A stretch of 13,518 nucleotides of DNA. Origin: Bacteroidetes bacterium UBA955. Its GTDB lineage: Bacteria; Bacteroidota; Bacteroidia; NS11-12g; UBA955. Positions within the stretch are counted from its first letter, which is position 1, and each line of letters opens with the position of its first letter. Below are positions 1 to 6,994 of this stretch, in pieces. Location: positions 1,919 to 15,436 of the forward strand of contig DBCP01000153.1 of NCBI GenBank assembly GCA_002293105.1, read 5' to 3'. A program made the translations under genes and the position numbers. Below the pieces are notes generated by a model. The model was given only the letters and a program-made list of their open reading frames with translations, searched no databases and was not told the DNA's origin.

Positions 1-279
1 GGCTTCGCCGCGGCCGCCACCCACGCCATCAAAGAAGAATATAGCTACAACGTATCCCAGCAAATCTATGTTAGCTCCCAAATGTGGACTTTGGTGAAAG
101 CCATCAAAGAACAACACCTCCAATTGTTGCAAAACATCACCGCCAGCCTGCCCGCAGAAGCAACCGCCGCAGACCTAAGCCAAAAACTCATCGAATTCCT
201 TCAATCGATGGACGTCCAACCCCAGGATCGCGGAATGGAATTCATGAAAAACGAAATCGCTTTAACACTCGGACAATAA
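1..279 (+). CDS. C-terminal end of an unrecognised protein (5' truncated)
   Basis: The reading frame is open from base 1 to a TAA at 277-279 and codes for the last 92 residues or so of a protein whose start lies outside the window. A methionine codon at 82 lies inside the frame, but open coding sequence upstream of it makes it unlikely to be the start. The visible part looks helical and soluble, with an Ala-rich beginning, a Gln/Leu-rich middle and a tail ending in LTLGQ. It has no membrane segment, cysteine pair or motif I recognise. It ends 13 bp before the methylmalonyl-CoA mutase gene, which suggests the two are co-transcribed. It does not look like the cobalamin-binding subunit (no DxHxxG is visible) or like the end of a MeaB-type GTPase, but the missing part could change that view. 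Function unknown. Confidence 0.6.
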   Translation, partial: GFAAAATHAIKEEYSYNVSQQIYVSSQMWTLVKAIKEQHLQLLQNITASLPAEATAADLSQKLIEFLQSMDVQPQDRGMEFMKNEIALTLGQ

Positions 280-292
280 TCCCATCGCACGC

Positions 293-1852
293 ATGTCTAC
301 CGAAAAAAAGAACAACAGCGGCCTGCCCATCGATGTGGTTTATGGCCCCAATGCCAACAACAATACCGCATCAGAACAACCCGGCCAATTCCCCTATACC
401 CGAGGCGTAAAAGCCGACATGTACAGAGGACGACTCTGGACGATGCGCCAATACGCTGGCTTCTCAACCGCCGAAGCATCCAATGAACGATACCATTACC
501 TGTTAAACCAAGGCACAACCGGCCTGTCTGTGGCGTTTGATCTTCCCACACAAATCGGATACGATTCAGACCACGCCATGAGCGAAGGTGAAGTGGGCAA
601 AGTGGGTGTTGCGATTGATTCACTAGCCGATATGGAAATTCTGTTCAAAGGCATCCAGTTGCAGGATGTCACTACCAGTATGACCATCAACGCCACCGCG
701 TCTACCCTATTGGCCATGTATGTGGCCTTGGCAAAAAAACAAGGCGCCGATTTAAGCAAAATTGGTGGCACAATCCAGAACGATATCTTAAAGGAATACG
801 CAGCACGGGGTACTTATATCTACCCAGTAAGACCGAGCATGCGCTTAATAACCGATATTTTTGAGTGGTGCAGCAACGAATTGCCTCGCTGGAACACCAT
901 TTCTATCAGTGGTTACCACATCCGCGAAGCAGGTTCAACCGCGGTACAGGAGTTGGCATTCACCCTGGCCAATGGAAAAGCCTACGTGGAAGCGGCCAAG
1001 AAAAAAGGACTTGACGTGAATGTATTCGGCAAGCGACTGAGCTTTTTCTTCAATGCACACAACGATTTCTTCGAAGAAGCAGCCAAATTTCGCGCCGCAA
1101 GACGCATTTGGGCAAACATCATGAAAAGTATGGGCGCTACCAACCCCGATGCAATGATGCTTCGCTTTCATACCCAAACCGGAGGATCAACCCTCACAGC
1201 CCAACAACCCGAGAACAACATCGCCCGCGTTACCATTCAAGCCCTGAGTGCTGTTTTGGGTGGAACGCAAAGTTTGCATACCAACGGATACGACGAAGCG
1301 CTGAACCTACCCACAGAAAAAGCCGCCCGTATCGCCCTGAGAACCCAACAAATCATCGCCCATGAAAGCGGAGCAACGAGCACAGTAGACCCTCTCGCTG
1401 GTTCATATTACGTGGAGCACCTCACTGATACCCTAGAAGCAGAAGCCATGAAGTTGATTCAACATATCGATGAAATGGGTGGATCTGTGTCTGCCGTAGA
1501 ATCGGGATGGATGCAAGAGCAAATTGCACGAAGCAGTTACGAAGCCCAAAAAGCGATCGAAAAAGGTGAGCAAATTGTGGTGGGCGTGAACGCATTTACC
1601 ACCAACGAAACGGAGACTATGCCATCCTTCAAAATCAACGATAGCATCCGGGTTCAACAAAGCGAGAAAATTGCGCTGATTCGCAGCCAGAGAGACGCTG
1701 AAAAATTTGAGTCAAGCATCAAAAATCTATCAGAAGCCGCTGCTGGTGAGAGCAATTTGATGCCGCATATTTTAAGCTGCGTGGAGTCTTATGCCACTTT
1801 GGGTGAAATCGCTGATATACTGCGAAATAAGTTCGGAGAATACCAAGGATAA
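293..1852 (+). CDS. mcmA1: Methylmalonyl-CoA mutase, catalytic (large/alpha) subunit without B12 domain
   Basis: This is the substrate-binding TIM-barrel subunit of an adenosylcobalamin-dependent acyl-CoA mutase, expected to interconvert (R)-methylmalonyl-CoA and succinyl-CoA in propionate, odd-chain fatty acid or branched-chain amino acid metabolism. Family landmarks in order: FPYTRG at 33-38, RQYAGFST at 52-59, FDLPTQ at 82-87, [10 protein letters not shown] at 159-168, [11 protein letters not shown] at 204-214 and [10 protein letters not shown] in the second half. By alignment from memory to the Propionibacterium enzyme, Tyr54, Gln162, Arg172, Tyr208 and His209 match its Tyr89, Gln197, Arg207, Tyr243 and His244. 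The Tyr/Arg pair marks methylmalonyl-CoA rather than isobutyryl- or 2-hydroxyisobutyryl-CoA specificity. At 519 residues the protein stops before the cobalamin domain (no DxHxxG), so a separate small B12-binding subunit must be encoded elsewhere. The start is 13 bp after the preceding gene. Databases may call it acyl-CoA mutase large subunit. Confidence 0.93.
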   Translation: MSTEKKNNSGLPIDVVYGPNANNNTASEQPGQFPYTRGVKADMYRGRLWTMRQYAGFSTAEASNERYHYLLNQGTTGLSVAFDLPTQIGYDSDHAMSEGEVGKVGVAIDSLADMEILFKGIQLQDVTTSMTINATASTLLAMYVALAKKQGADLSKIGGTIQNDILKEYAARGTYIYPVRPSMRLITDIFEWCSNELPRWNTISISGYHIREAGSTAVQELAFTLANGKAYVEAAKKKGLDVNVFGKRLSFFFNAHNDFFEEAAKFRAARRIWANIMKSMGATNPDAMMLRFHTQTGGSTLTAQQPENNIARVTIQALSAVLGGTQSLHTNGYDEALNLPTEKAARIALRTQQIIAHESGATSTVDPLAGSYYVEHLTDTLEAEAMKLIQHIDEMGGSVSAVESGWMQEQIARSSYEAQKAIEKGEQIVVGVNAFTTNETETMPSFKINDSIRVQQSEKIALIRSQRDAEKFESSIKNLSEAAAGESNLMPHILSCVESYATLGEIADILRNKFGEYQG

Positions 1853-1912
1853 TTACTTGTTTCAACAAGTAAAAACCACCTTGGAAATGGAGGATTTCCA
1901 TACCAACTTGTT
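1853..1912 (+). other. Hairpins after the mutase gene with a competing third arm
   Basis: Directly after the mutase stop, TTACTTGT (1853-1860) pairs with ACAAGTAA (1865-1872) around a four-base loop. A second hairpin pairs TGGAAAT (1882-1888) with ATTTCCA (1894-1900) around GGAGG. ACTTGTT occurs at 1855-1861 and again at 1906-1912, so AACAAGT (1864-1870) can pair with either copy, and the second choice would enclose the middle hairpin. No T-tract follows either stem, so this is not a standard intrinsic terminator. It could mark the 3' end of the mutase transcript or take part in its processing. This is inferred from base complementarity only. Confidence 0.4.
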
Positions 1913-1919
1913 CCTTACG

Positions 1920-1948
1920 AAAAAAAATTAAAAAACAAGCAAAAAAAA
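1920..1948. promoter_or_regulatory. Spaced A-tracts upstream of dnaA (likely bent DNA)
   Basis: Three A-tracts of 8, 6 and 8 bases lie at 1920-1927, 1930-1935 and 1941-1948. Their centres are about 9 and 12 bp apart, averaging one helical turn, an arrangement that usually bends DNA. They end about 120 bp before dnaA. They may serve as an upstream promoter element or as a site for a nucleoid protein. I found no convincing TAnnTTTG box for dnaA between here and the start codon. Confidence 0.35.
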
Positions 1949-1984
1949 TTAGCAGTTTGTGAATTTTGTCATTTTCTTAGCACT

Positions 1985-2018
1985 TCGGTAATCGAGAAAC
2001 GCAGCACTTGATTACCAA
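1985..2018 (+). promoter_or_regulatory. Inverted repeat in the dnaA leader
   Basis: GGTAATCGAG (1987-1996) pairs with CTTGATTACC (2007-2016) over 10 bp, including one G-U, around a ten-base loop. T1985 and A2018 add a further pair beyond one mismatch. It lies 53 bp before the dnaA ATG. As DNA it could be a dimeric repressor site. As RNA it could be a 5' leader hairpin affecting translation or stability. It does not resemble the TTATCCACA DnaA box. Confidence 0.45.
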
Positions 2019-2071
2019 CTACTTACAAGTACATACCAACAAAGGATTAACAATTTAGAGCAGAAACACCG

Positions 2072-3520
2072 ATGACAGACAAAAAGGCACACGAAATTTC
2101 TTGGCAAGAATGCCTTATCATTATCCGTGACAACGTCACACCCCAAAGTTTTAAGACTTGGTTTGAGCCCATCAAGGCAGTAAAAATCTCTAACAAGGTG
2201 CTTACCATCCAAGTCCCCAGCCAATTCTTTTATGAATGGTTGGAGGAACACTACGTTCAGTTGCTGCACAAAACCTTAAAGAAAGTGATCGGTCCAACCG
2301 CCAAGTTGGAGTACAACATCATCGTGGAAACCTCTGCTCCCGGCCACGACACTACGCCTTACACCATCAACCTGCCTACAGGTAGCAATTCTACCAAATC
2401 AGTACAGAATGAGTTGGGAATGCCCATCAACATGGACACCCCCATCAAAAACCCATTCATCATCCCTGGTTTGAAGAGAATGAACATTGATAGCCAATTG
2501 AATCCCCGCTACACCTTCGACAATTTCGTAGAAGGCGATTGCAACAAATTGGCAAGAAACGCCGGATTGGCCATTGCGCAAAAACCCGGTGGAACCGCTT
2601 TTAACCCTTTGATGGTTTTTGGTGGTTGCGGATTGGGCAAAACCCACCTCGCCCACGCCATCGGAAACTTGATCAAACAAACCCACAAGCAAAAAGTGGT
2701 TGTGTTTGTCAGTGCTGAAAAATTCATCAATCAATTTATCGACTCTGCCAAGCAAGGCAATAACAATCAGTTCATCAACTTTTACCAATACCTCGATGTG
2801 TTGATTGTTGACGATGTTCAGTTCTTTGCTAAAAAAGAGCGTACCCAAGAAATCTTCTTCCAAATCTTTAACCACTTGCACCAAAACGGCAAGCAAATCA
2901 TCCTTACTTGCGACCGCGCACCCAAGGATTTGAAGAACATGGATGAGCGATTGCTTTCTCGCTTCAAATGGGGCTTGAGTGCAGATTTGAATACACCCGA
3001 TTTTGATACCCGCGTTTCCATCTTGGAAAACAAAATGTATCAAGACGGCATTACCCTTAACCGCGACGTGGTTGAATATTTGGCCCACAACATCGATACC
3101 AATGTGCGCGAATTGGAAGGCGCCTTGATTTCATTGTTGGCTCAAGCCAGTTTAACGCGCAAACAGCTCGACCTTAACCTCGCCAAGCAAATCGTGAAGA
3201 ATTTCGTCAAGAATTCTACCCGCGAAATCAGCATCGAGTATATCCAGAAGTTGGTTTGCGACTTCTACAACATTCCTGTTGAAGCGGTTAAATCCAAAAC
3301 GCGTAAACGTGAAATTGTACAAGCCCGTCAGATTGCCATGTACTTCACCAAAGACCTCACCAAGGCCTCTTTGAAAAACATCGGTATTTTCTTCGGCGGT
3401 CGTGACCACTCTACCGTGATTCATGCTTGTCAAACCGTGAACGACTTGATCGAAACCGATAAGAAATTCCGCCATGATGTGGAGGAAATCGAAAAGCGTA
3501 TCAAGATCAACACCTTCTAA
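2072..3520 (+). CDS. dnaA: Chromosomal replication initiator protein DnaA
   Basis: DnaA is the AAA+ ATPase that binds and opens the replication origin and loads the helicase. The 482-residue protein has all four domains. Domain I spans about 5-85, with the interaction helix around WFEPIKAV. A short linker runs to about 140. The ATPase domain spans about 145-375, with Walker A GGCGLGKT (184-191), Walker B LIVDDVQF (244-251) and the SRF arginine-finger motif (296-298). The DNA-binding domain runs from about 385 to the end, with the basic KSKTRKRE helix and the signature GGRDHSTV (442-449). The third Walker A residue is Cys where Val is usual; it is not an essential residue. The gene has a 219-bp structured upstream region and is separate in function from its neighbours. 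No DnaA-box cluster is visible nearby, so the origin may lie elsewhere. Confidence 0.97.
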   Translation: MTDKKAHEISWQECLIIIRDNVTPQSFKTWFEPIKAVKISNKVLTIQVPSQFFYEWLEEHYVQLLHKTLKKVIGPTAKLEYNIIVETSAPGHDTTPYTINLPTGSNSTKSVQNELGMPINMDTPIKNPFIIPGLKRMNIDSQLNPRYTFDNFVEGDCNKLARNAGLAIAQKPGGTAFNPLMVFGGCGLGKTHLAHAIGNLIKQTHKQKVVVFVSAEKFINQFIDSAKQGNNNQFINFYQYLDVLIVDDVQFFAKKERTQEIFFQIFNHLHQNGKQIILTCDRAPKDLKNMDERLLSRFKWGLSADLNTPDFDTRVSILENKMYQDGITLNRDVVEYLAHNIDTNVRELEGALISLLAQASLTRKQLDLNLAKQIVKNFVKNSTREISIEYIQKLVCDFYNIPVEAVKSKTRKREIVQARQIAMYFTKDLTKASLKNIGIFFGGRDHSTVIHACQTVNDLIETDKKFRHDVEEIEKRIKINTF

Positions 3521-3621
3521 AAGAACCTGTTCCTCAATCGCGTCTTCCCTTTTGAACAACGATTCATCACAGAATTTGTCGTTCAGAATACCCAAACTGA
3601 AGTAGATCACACAGAAAAGCT

Positions 3622-3999
3622 ATGTTAAAGTTTTATCGCTCTTTTCGTTTTGCCCTCAACGGATTGTGGTTACTCCTTAGCACAGAGCGCAATTTCAGAA
3701 TAATGGGTGTGGTTTGCATCGTCGTGAACATTGCGGGTTTTTCTCTGGATGCCTTTGGCGAACATTTAAACAGGTTTGAGTGGGCCATTATTTGGGCAGC
3801 AATGGGGTTGGTATTTGTTTCTGAAGGACTAAATACGGCCCTTGAAACCACCATAGACGTACTTCACCCCGAAAAACACCCAATGATTGGTCGCGCCAAA
3901 GACATGGCCGCCGGTGCTACACTTTCAGCAAGTATCGTATCGATCATCATTGGGATATATATTTTTGCCCCACATGTGATGTCGATTCTGCAGAATTAA
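3622..3999 (+). CDS. dgkA: Small integral-membrane lipid kinase, DgkA family (diacylglycerol or undecaprenol kinase)
   Basis: This 125-residue membrane protein phosphorylates a lipid alcohol with ATP. Substrates in the family are diacylglycerol in Proteobacteria and undecaprenol in Gram-positive bacteria. It has the conserved STERNFRI near the N-terminus (20-27) and the signature SEGLNTALE (67-75), TIDVLHPEKHP (77-87) and RAKDMAAGA (91-99). The key acidic and polar residues Glu68, Asn71, Glu75, Lys93 and Asp94 are present. Three hydrophobic membrane segments lie at about 28-46, 54-72 and 99-117. The HPEKHP-x4-AKDMAAG spacing resembles undecaprenol kinases more than the E. coli enzyme, so recycling of the wall carrier lipid is plausible but unproven. 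It starts 101 bp after dnaA; neither a clear promoter nor a terminator is visible in that gap. Confidence 0.9.
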   Translation: MLKFYRSFRFALNGLWLLLSTERNFRIMGVVCIVVNIAGFSLDAFGEHLNRFEWAIIWAAMGLVFVSEGLNTALETTIDVLHPEKHPMIGRAKDMAAGATLSASIVSIIIGIYIFAPHVMSILQN

Positions 4000-4107
4000 T
4001 CTACAGTCCCAATCAATCACAAAACGACCACAGACCATTTTTTACGGTCTCGAGTTCTCGGCCTTCCTCATTCAAAAGCCATGGGACCTGCGCCCGACAG
4101 TTAGAAT

Positions 4108-5859
4108 TTAAAATCCCAATTCTTTGAGCTGCTTGGCATCGATGGCACTCGGTGCATCGATCATCACATCCCTTCCACTGTTGTTTTTGGGGAATGCGAT
4201 GTAATCACGGATACTCTCCGAACCGCCAAACAAACTGCACAATCGGTCAAAACCAAACGCCAATCCACCATGTGGAGGGGCACCATATTCAAATGCATTC
4301 ATTAAGAAACCAAACTGTGCTTGCGCCTCCTCTTTGCTGAAGCCCAACAAGTCAAACATCCTTGATTGCAAGGCCCGGTCAAAAATCCGGATCGAACCGC
4401 CACCAACCTCCACACCATTGATCACCAAATCATAAGCATCGGCACGCACCGCACCTGGATCTGAATGCATCAATTCAATGTCTTGTGGCAATGGACTTGT
4501 GAATGGGTGGTGCATAGCATGCCAACGACCACTCTCTTCATCGTGCTCCAACAGTGGAAAATCCAATACCCAAAGTGGCTTGTAATTGAAAGGATCTCTC
4601 AATCCCAGCTCAGAACCCATCAACAAACGCAACTCGTTCAATTGCTTGCGCGTTTTGTGTAACTCACCCGCCAACAACAAAATCAAATCGCCTGGCTCCG
4701 CACCAAACGCCTCTTTCCAAGCAGACAAAGCCTCGGCATCATAAAATTTATCAACCGAGCTCTTTGCACTACCGTCGGCTTCGATTCTACACCACACCAA
4801 TCCTTTGGCGCCAATTTGCGGACGTTTAACAAAATCTGTTAAGCCATCCAACTGCTTACGGGTATAGCTCCCAGCGCCTTTTGCACAAATACCAACCACA
4901 GAATCCACCGAATCAAACACGACGAAATCCTTACCACTGATCAAATCCACGGCTGACTCAGGCGATTTCAATTCCACAAATTGCATATCGAAACGAATAT
5001 CCGGTTTGTCGCACCCATACAATCGCATGGCATCAGCATATGTCATCCTTGGAAATGCCTCAAAATCAACGCCTTTCACAGCTGAAAACAAATGCTTGGC
5101 CAATCCTTCAAACGTTTGGAGGATGTCTTCTCGCTCCACGAAACTCATCTCACAGTCGATCTGGGTGAACTCTGGCTGTCGATCTGCCCGCAAATCCTCA
5201 TCCCTGAAACACTTCACAATCTGAAAATATCGATCGAAGCCACTCACCATCAACAATTGTTTGAAGGTTTGGGGACTTTGCGGCAATGCATACCATTGAC
5301 CGGGATTCATACGAGAGGGCACCACGAAATCGCGGGCTCCTTCCGGCGTACTCTTAATCAAAACGGGGGTTTCAACTTCCAAGAACGAAGCATCGCTCAA
5401 GTAATTGCGTATCTGCTGAGCCAAACGATGTCTCAATTCCAAATTGGCGCGAACCGGATCTCTGCGCAAATCCAAATAGCGGTATTGCATCCGAATATCA
5501 TCGCCACCATCCGTTTCGTTTTCAATGGTAAATGGCGGCGTTTTGGCTTGGTTTAGCACCACCAAATCCGTAACCACAATTTCAATCTCTCCGGTAGTCA
5601 TCAACGCATTTTTTGACTCTCGCTCAGCAACAGTTCCTGTGACCTTTATTACATATTCCCTACCCAACTCGCCCGCCTTGGCCAACATCTCGGCGCTATA
5701 GGCTTCGTTGAACGACAGCTGGGTAATTCCATAGCGATCGCGCAAATCCACAAAGGCCATTGAACCCAACAAACGGATACGCGCTACCCAACCGGAAAGT
5801 GTAACTGTATTACCAACGTGCGACAAGCGCAATTCACCACAAGTATGCGAACGAAACAT
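4108..5859 (-). CDS. aspS: Aspartyl-tRNA synthetase
   Basis: This class IIb synthetase attaches aspartate to tRNA-Asp in the cytoplasm. At 583 residues it is the normal bacterial length. It has an N-terminal OB-fold anticodon-binding domain (about 1-105), motif 1 near FLEVETPVL (159-167), motif 2 [18 protein letters not shown] (218-235), the bacterial GAD insertion (about 285-415), GGGSIRIF (486-493) and motif 3 GLAFGFDRL (532-540). Leu31, in RLLGS, occupies the place of E. coli Leu30, which is linked to the discriminating form; non-discriminating enzymes often have His there. This suggests that asparaginyl-tRNA is made by a separate AsnRS, which is an inference. It lies 53 bp after thiL on the same strand, and exact -7 boxes in the gap suggest that it also has its own promoter. 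It converges with dgkA across 108 bp. Confidence 0.97.
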   Translation of the reverse strand: MFRSHTCGELRLSHVGNTVTLSGWVARIRLLGSMAFVDLRDRYGITQLSFNEAYSAEMLAKAGELGREYVIKVTGTVAERESKNALMTTGEIEIVVTDLVVLNQAKTPPFTIENETDGGDDIRMQYRYLDLRRDPVRANLELRHRLAQQIRNYLSDASFLEVETPVLIKSTPEGARDFVVPSRMNPGQWYALPQSPQTFKQLLMVSGFDRYFQIVKCFRDEDLRADRQPEFTQIDCEMSFVEREDILQTFEGLAKHLFSAVKGVDFEAFPRMTYADAMRLYGCDKPDIRFDMQFVELKSPESAVDLISGKDFVVFDSVDSVVGICAKGAGSYTRKQLDGLTDFVKRPQIGAKGLVWCRIEADGSAKSSVDKFYDAEALSAWKEAFGAEPGDLILLLAGELHKTRKQLNELRLLMGSELGLRDPFNYKPLWVLDFPLLEHDEESGRWHAMHHPFTSPLPQDIELMHSDPGAVRADAYDLVINGVEVGGGSIRIFDRALQSRMFDLLGFSKEEAQAQFGFLMNAFEYGAPPHGGLAFGFDRLCSLFGGSESIRDYIAFPKNNSGRDVMIDAPSAIDAKQLKELGF

Positions 5860-5864
5860 AAAGG

Positions 5865-5872
5865 CAAAAATA
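5865..5872 (-). promoter_or_regulatory. Proximal -7 box of aspS
   Basis: Read on the - strand, TATTTTTG is an exact match to the Bacteroidota -7 consensus TAnnTTTG. It ends 5 bases before the aspS ATG, so transcription would begin at or next to the start codon. I see no TTG at the usual 19-21-base spacing upstream. Confidence 0.45.
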
Positions 5873-5907
5873 CAATGCTAAACATGAAAAGCCTTGGCGA
5901 AAAATGC

Positions 5908-5940
5908 CAAAACTATGAATCTTTTTGCGATTCTGGCCAA
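5908..5940 (-). promoter_or_regulatory. Possible distal aspS promoter overlapping the thiL stop
   Basis: On the - strand, TAGTTTTG (5908-5915) exactly matches TAnnTTTG and includes the thiL stop codon TAG. A TTG lies 22 bases upstream (5938-5940), close to the usual -33 spacing. It would give aspS a leader of roughly 40 bases. A short hairpin (TTGGC 5894-5898 with GCCAA 5906-5910) overlaps it. The box may have arisen by chance in coding sequence. Confidence 0.3.
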
Positions 5941-6959
5941 CCTTGGGCCTTGATTTCAAATTGGTTACCTGATTTGGTCAGCAACATGTTCTTTGAGGTA
6001 ACATCCGTAACATAACCAATTACAGTAAAATCTGGCATCGTTTTGATTTTTTCATAGTCGGACTGAGCCACTGTAAACAGCAATTCATAATCTTCACCAC
6101 CATTCAACGCCACAATACTCGGATTCAAATCAAAGGCCAGTGCGGTATCCAATGTTTGGGGATCGATGGGCAATTTTTCCTCATACACATGGAAACCAAA
6201 TCCATTGGCTTTGGCCATGTGATACAATTCAGAGGCCACACCATCGCTCACATCAATCATGCTACTGGGCTTCACATCCAACATTTTCAGCAACTCCACT
6301 ACGTCTTTACGGGCTTCTGCTTTTAACTGTCGGCCAACAATATAATCATACTGCTCCAAATCGGGCTGCATGCTAGGCACTTCCATAAAAACGCGCTTTT
6401 CGCGCTCCAAAATTTGCAAACCCATGTACGCGCCGCCCATATCGCCACTCACCACCAACAAATCTCCGGGCTGAGCTCCACCGCGATACACAATTTTATC
6501 TTTGGCAACCCTACCCACAGCGGTCAATGAAAGCACCAAGCCACTGCGCGAAGTGGTTGTATCGCCACCCACCAAATCCACACCATAATGTTCGCAAGCG
6601 ATTTGCATTCCGGCATACAATTCTTCCACGGCTTCCAACGAAAACCGGTTGCTCAACCCCAATCCCACCATCACCTGTTCGGCCATGCCATTCATGGCAT
6701 AAATATCGCTCACGGCAACAGAAATCGCCTTGTAACCCAAATGTTTAAGGGGATGAAAACTCAAATCAAAGTGCACACCTTCCAACAACAAATCGGTGGT
6801 AACCAAAGAAAAATGGTCGCCTTGATCGATCACCGCACAATCGTCGCCGATACCTTTAACGGTTTTGGCATGTTTATTTTCAAAGTGCTGAGACAAGTGT
6901 TGGATGAGTCCAAACTCTCCCATTGCGGCAATTTCTGTGCGATCTGAATTATCAAACAT
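5913..6959 (-). CDS. thiL: Thiamine-monophosphate kinase
   Basis: ThiL phosphorylates thiamine monophosphate to thiamine diphosphate, the last step of cofactor synthesis. The protein belongs to the PurM/AIRS-like ATP-binding fold. Visible motifs are GEFGLI (14-19), GIGDDCAV (36-43), TTDLLLEGVHFD (54-65), GGDTT (131-135), MIDVSDG (234-240) and NGGEDYELLF near 290. I chose the ATG at 6959 (348 residues). The frame extends upstream to an ATG at 6974, but that segment contains an exact TATCTTTG promoter box. The start MFDNSDRTEI also fits the usual Bacteroidota N-terminus just before GEFGLI. An internal ATG at 6923 is possible but less likely. It lies downstream of the aldehyde dehydrogenase with about 35 bp between stop and start. 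No riboswitch is visible. Confidence 0.95.
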   Translation of the reverse strand: MFDNSDRTEIAAMGEFGLIQHLSQHFENKHAKTVKGIGDDCAVIDQGDHFSLVTTDLLLEGVHFDLSFHPLKHLGYKAISVAVSDIYAMNGMAEQVMVGLGLSNRFSLEAVEELYAGMQIACEHYGVDLVGGDTTTSRSGLVLSLTAVGRVAKDKIVYRGGAQPGDLLVVSGDMGGAYMGLQILEREKRVFMEVPSMQPDLEQYDYIVGRQLKAEARKDVVELLKMLDVKPSSMIDVSDGVASELYHMAKANGFGFHVYEEKLPIDPQTLDTALAFDLNPSIVALNGGEDYELLFTVAQSDYEKIKTMPDFTVIGYVTDVTSKNMLLTKSGNQFEIKAQGWPESQKDS

Positions 6960-6963
6960 GGTG

Positions 6964-6971
6964 CAAAGATA
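6964..6971 (-). promoter_or_regulatory. -7 box of thiL
   Basis: On the - strand, TATCTTTG exactly matches TAnnTTTG and ends 4 bases before the chosen thiL ATG. This argues against the longer reading frame starting at 6974 and points to a leaderless or nearly leaderless mRNA. TTG triplets occur 11 and 26 bases upstream, neither at the standard spacing. Confidence 0.5.
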
Positions 6972-6994
6972 CACTTACACAGCAACCCTCCGGC

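Noticed and set aside
1853..2071. Origin of replication next to dnaA
   Set aside because: The gap is AT-rich, but I found no TTATCCACA-like boxes on either strand. The nearest match, TGTGAATTT, differs at several positions.
2399..3088. Long reading frame of 229 codons on the - strand inside dnaA
   Set aside because: It is a shadow of dnaA, with no recognisable motif, and the DnaA domains cover the same bases completely.
3521..3621. Promoter or terminator between dnaA and dgkA
   Set aside because: No TAnnTTTG box was found, and only an imperfect AACGA/TCGTT pairing interrupted by bulges.
4000..4107. Bidirectional terminator between dgkA and aspS
   Set aside because: Only a 5-bp stem (AGACC 4032-4036 with GGTCT 4046-4050) and shorter pairings are visible, too weak to call.
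6960..6974. Upstream extension of thiL to an ATG at 6974
   Set aside because: The added residues are encoded within an exact TATCTTTG promoter box, and the ATG at 6959 fits the family N-terminus.
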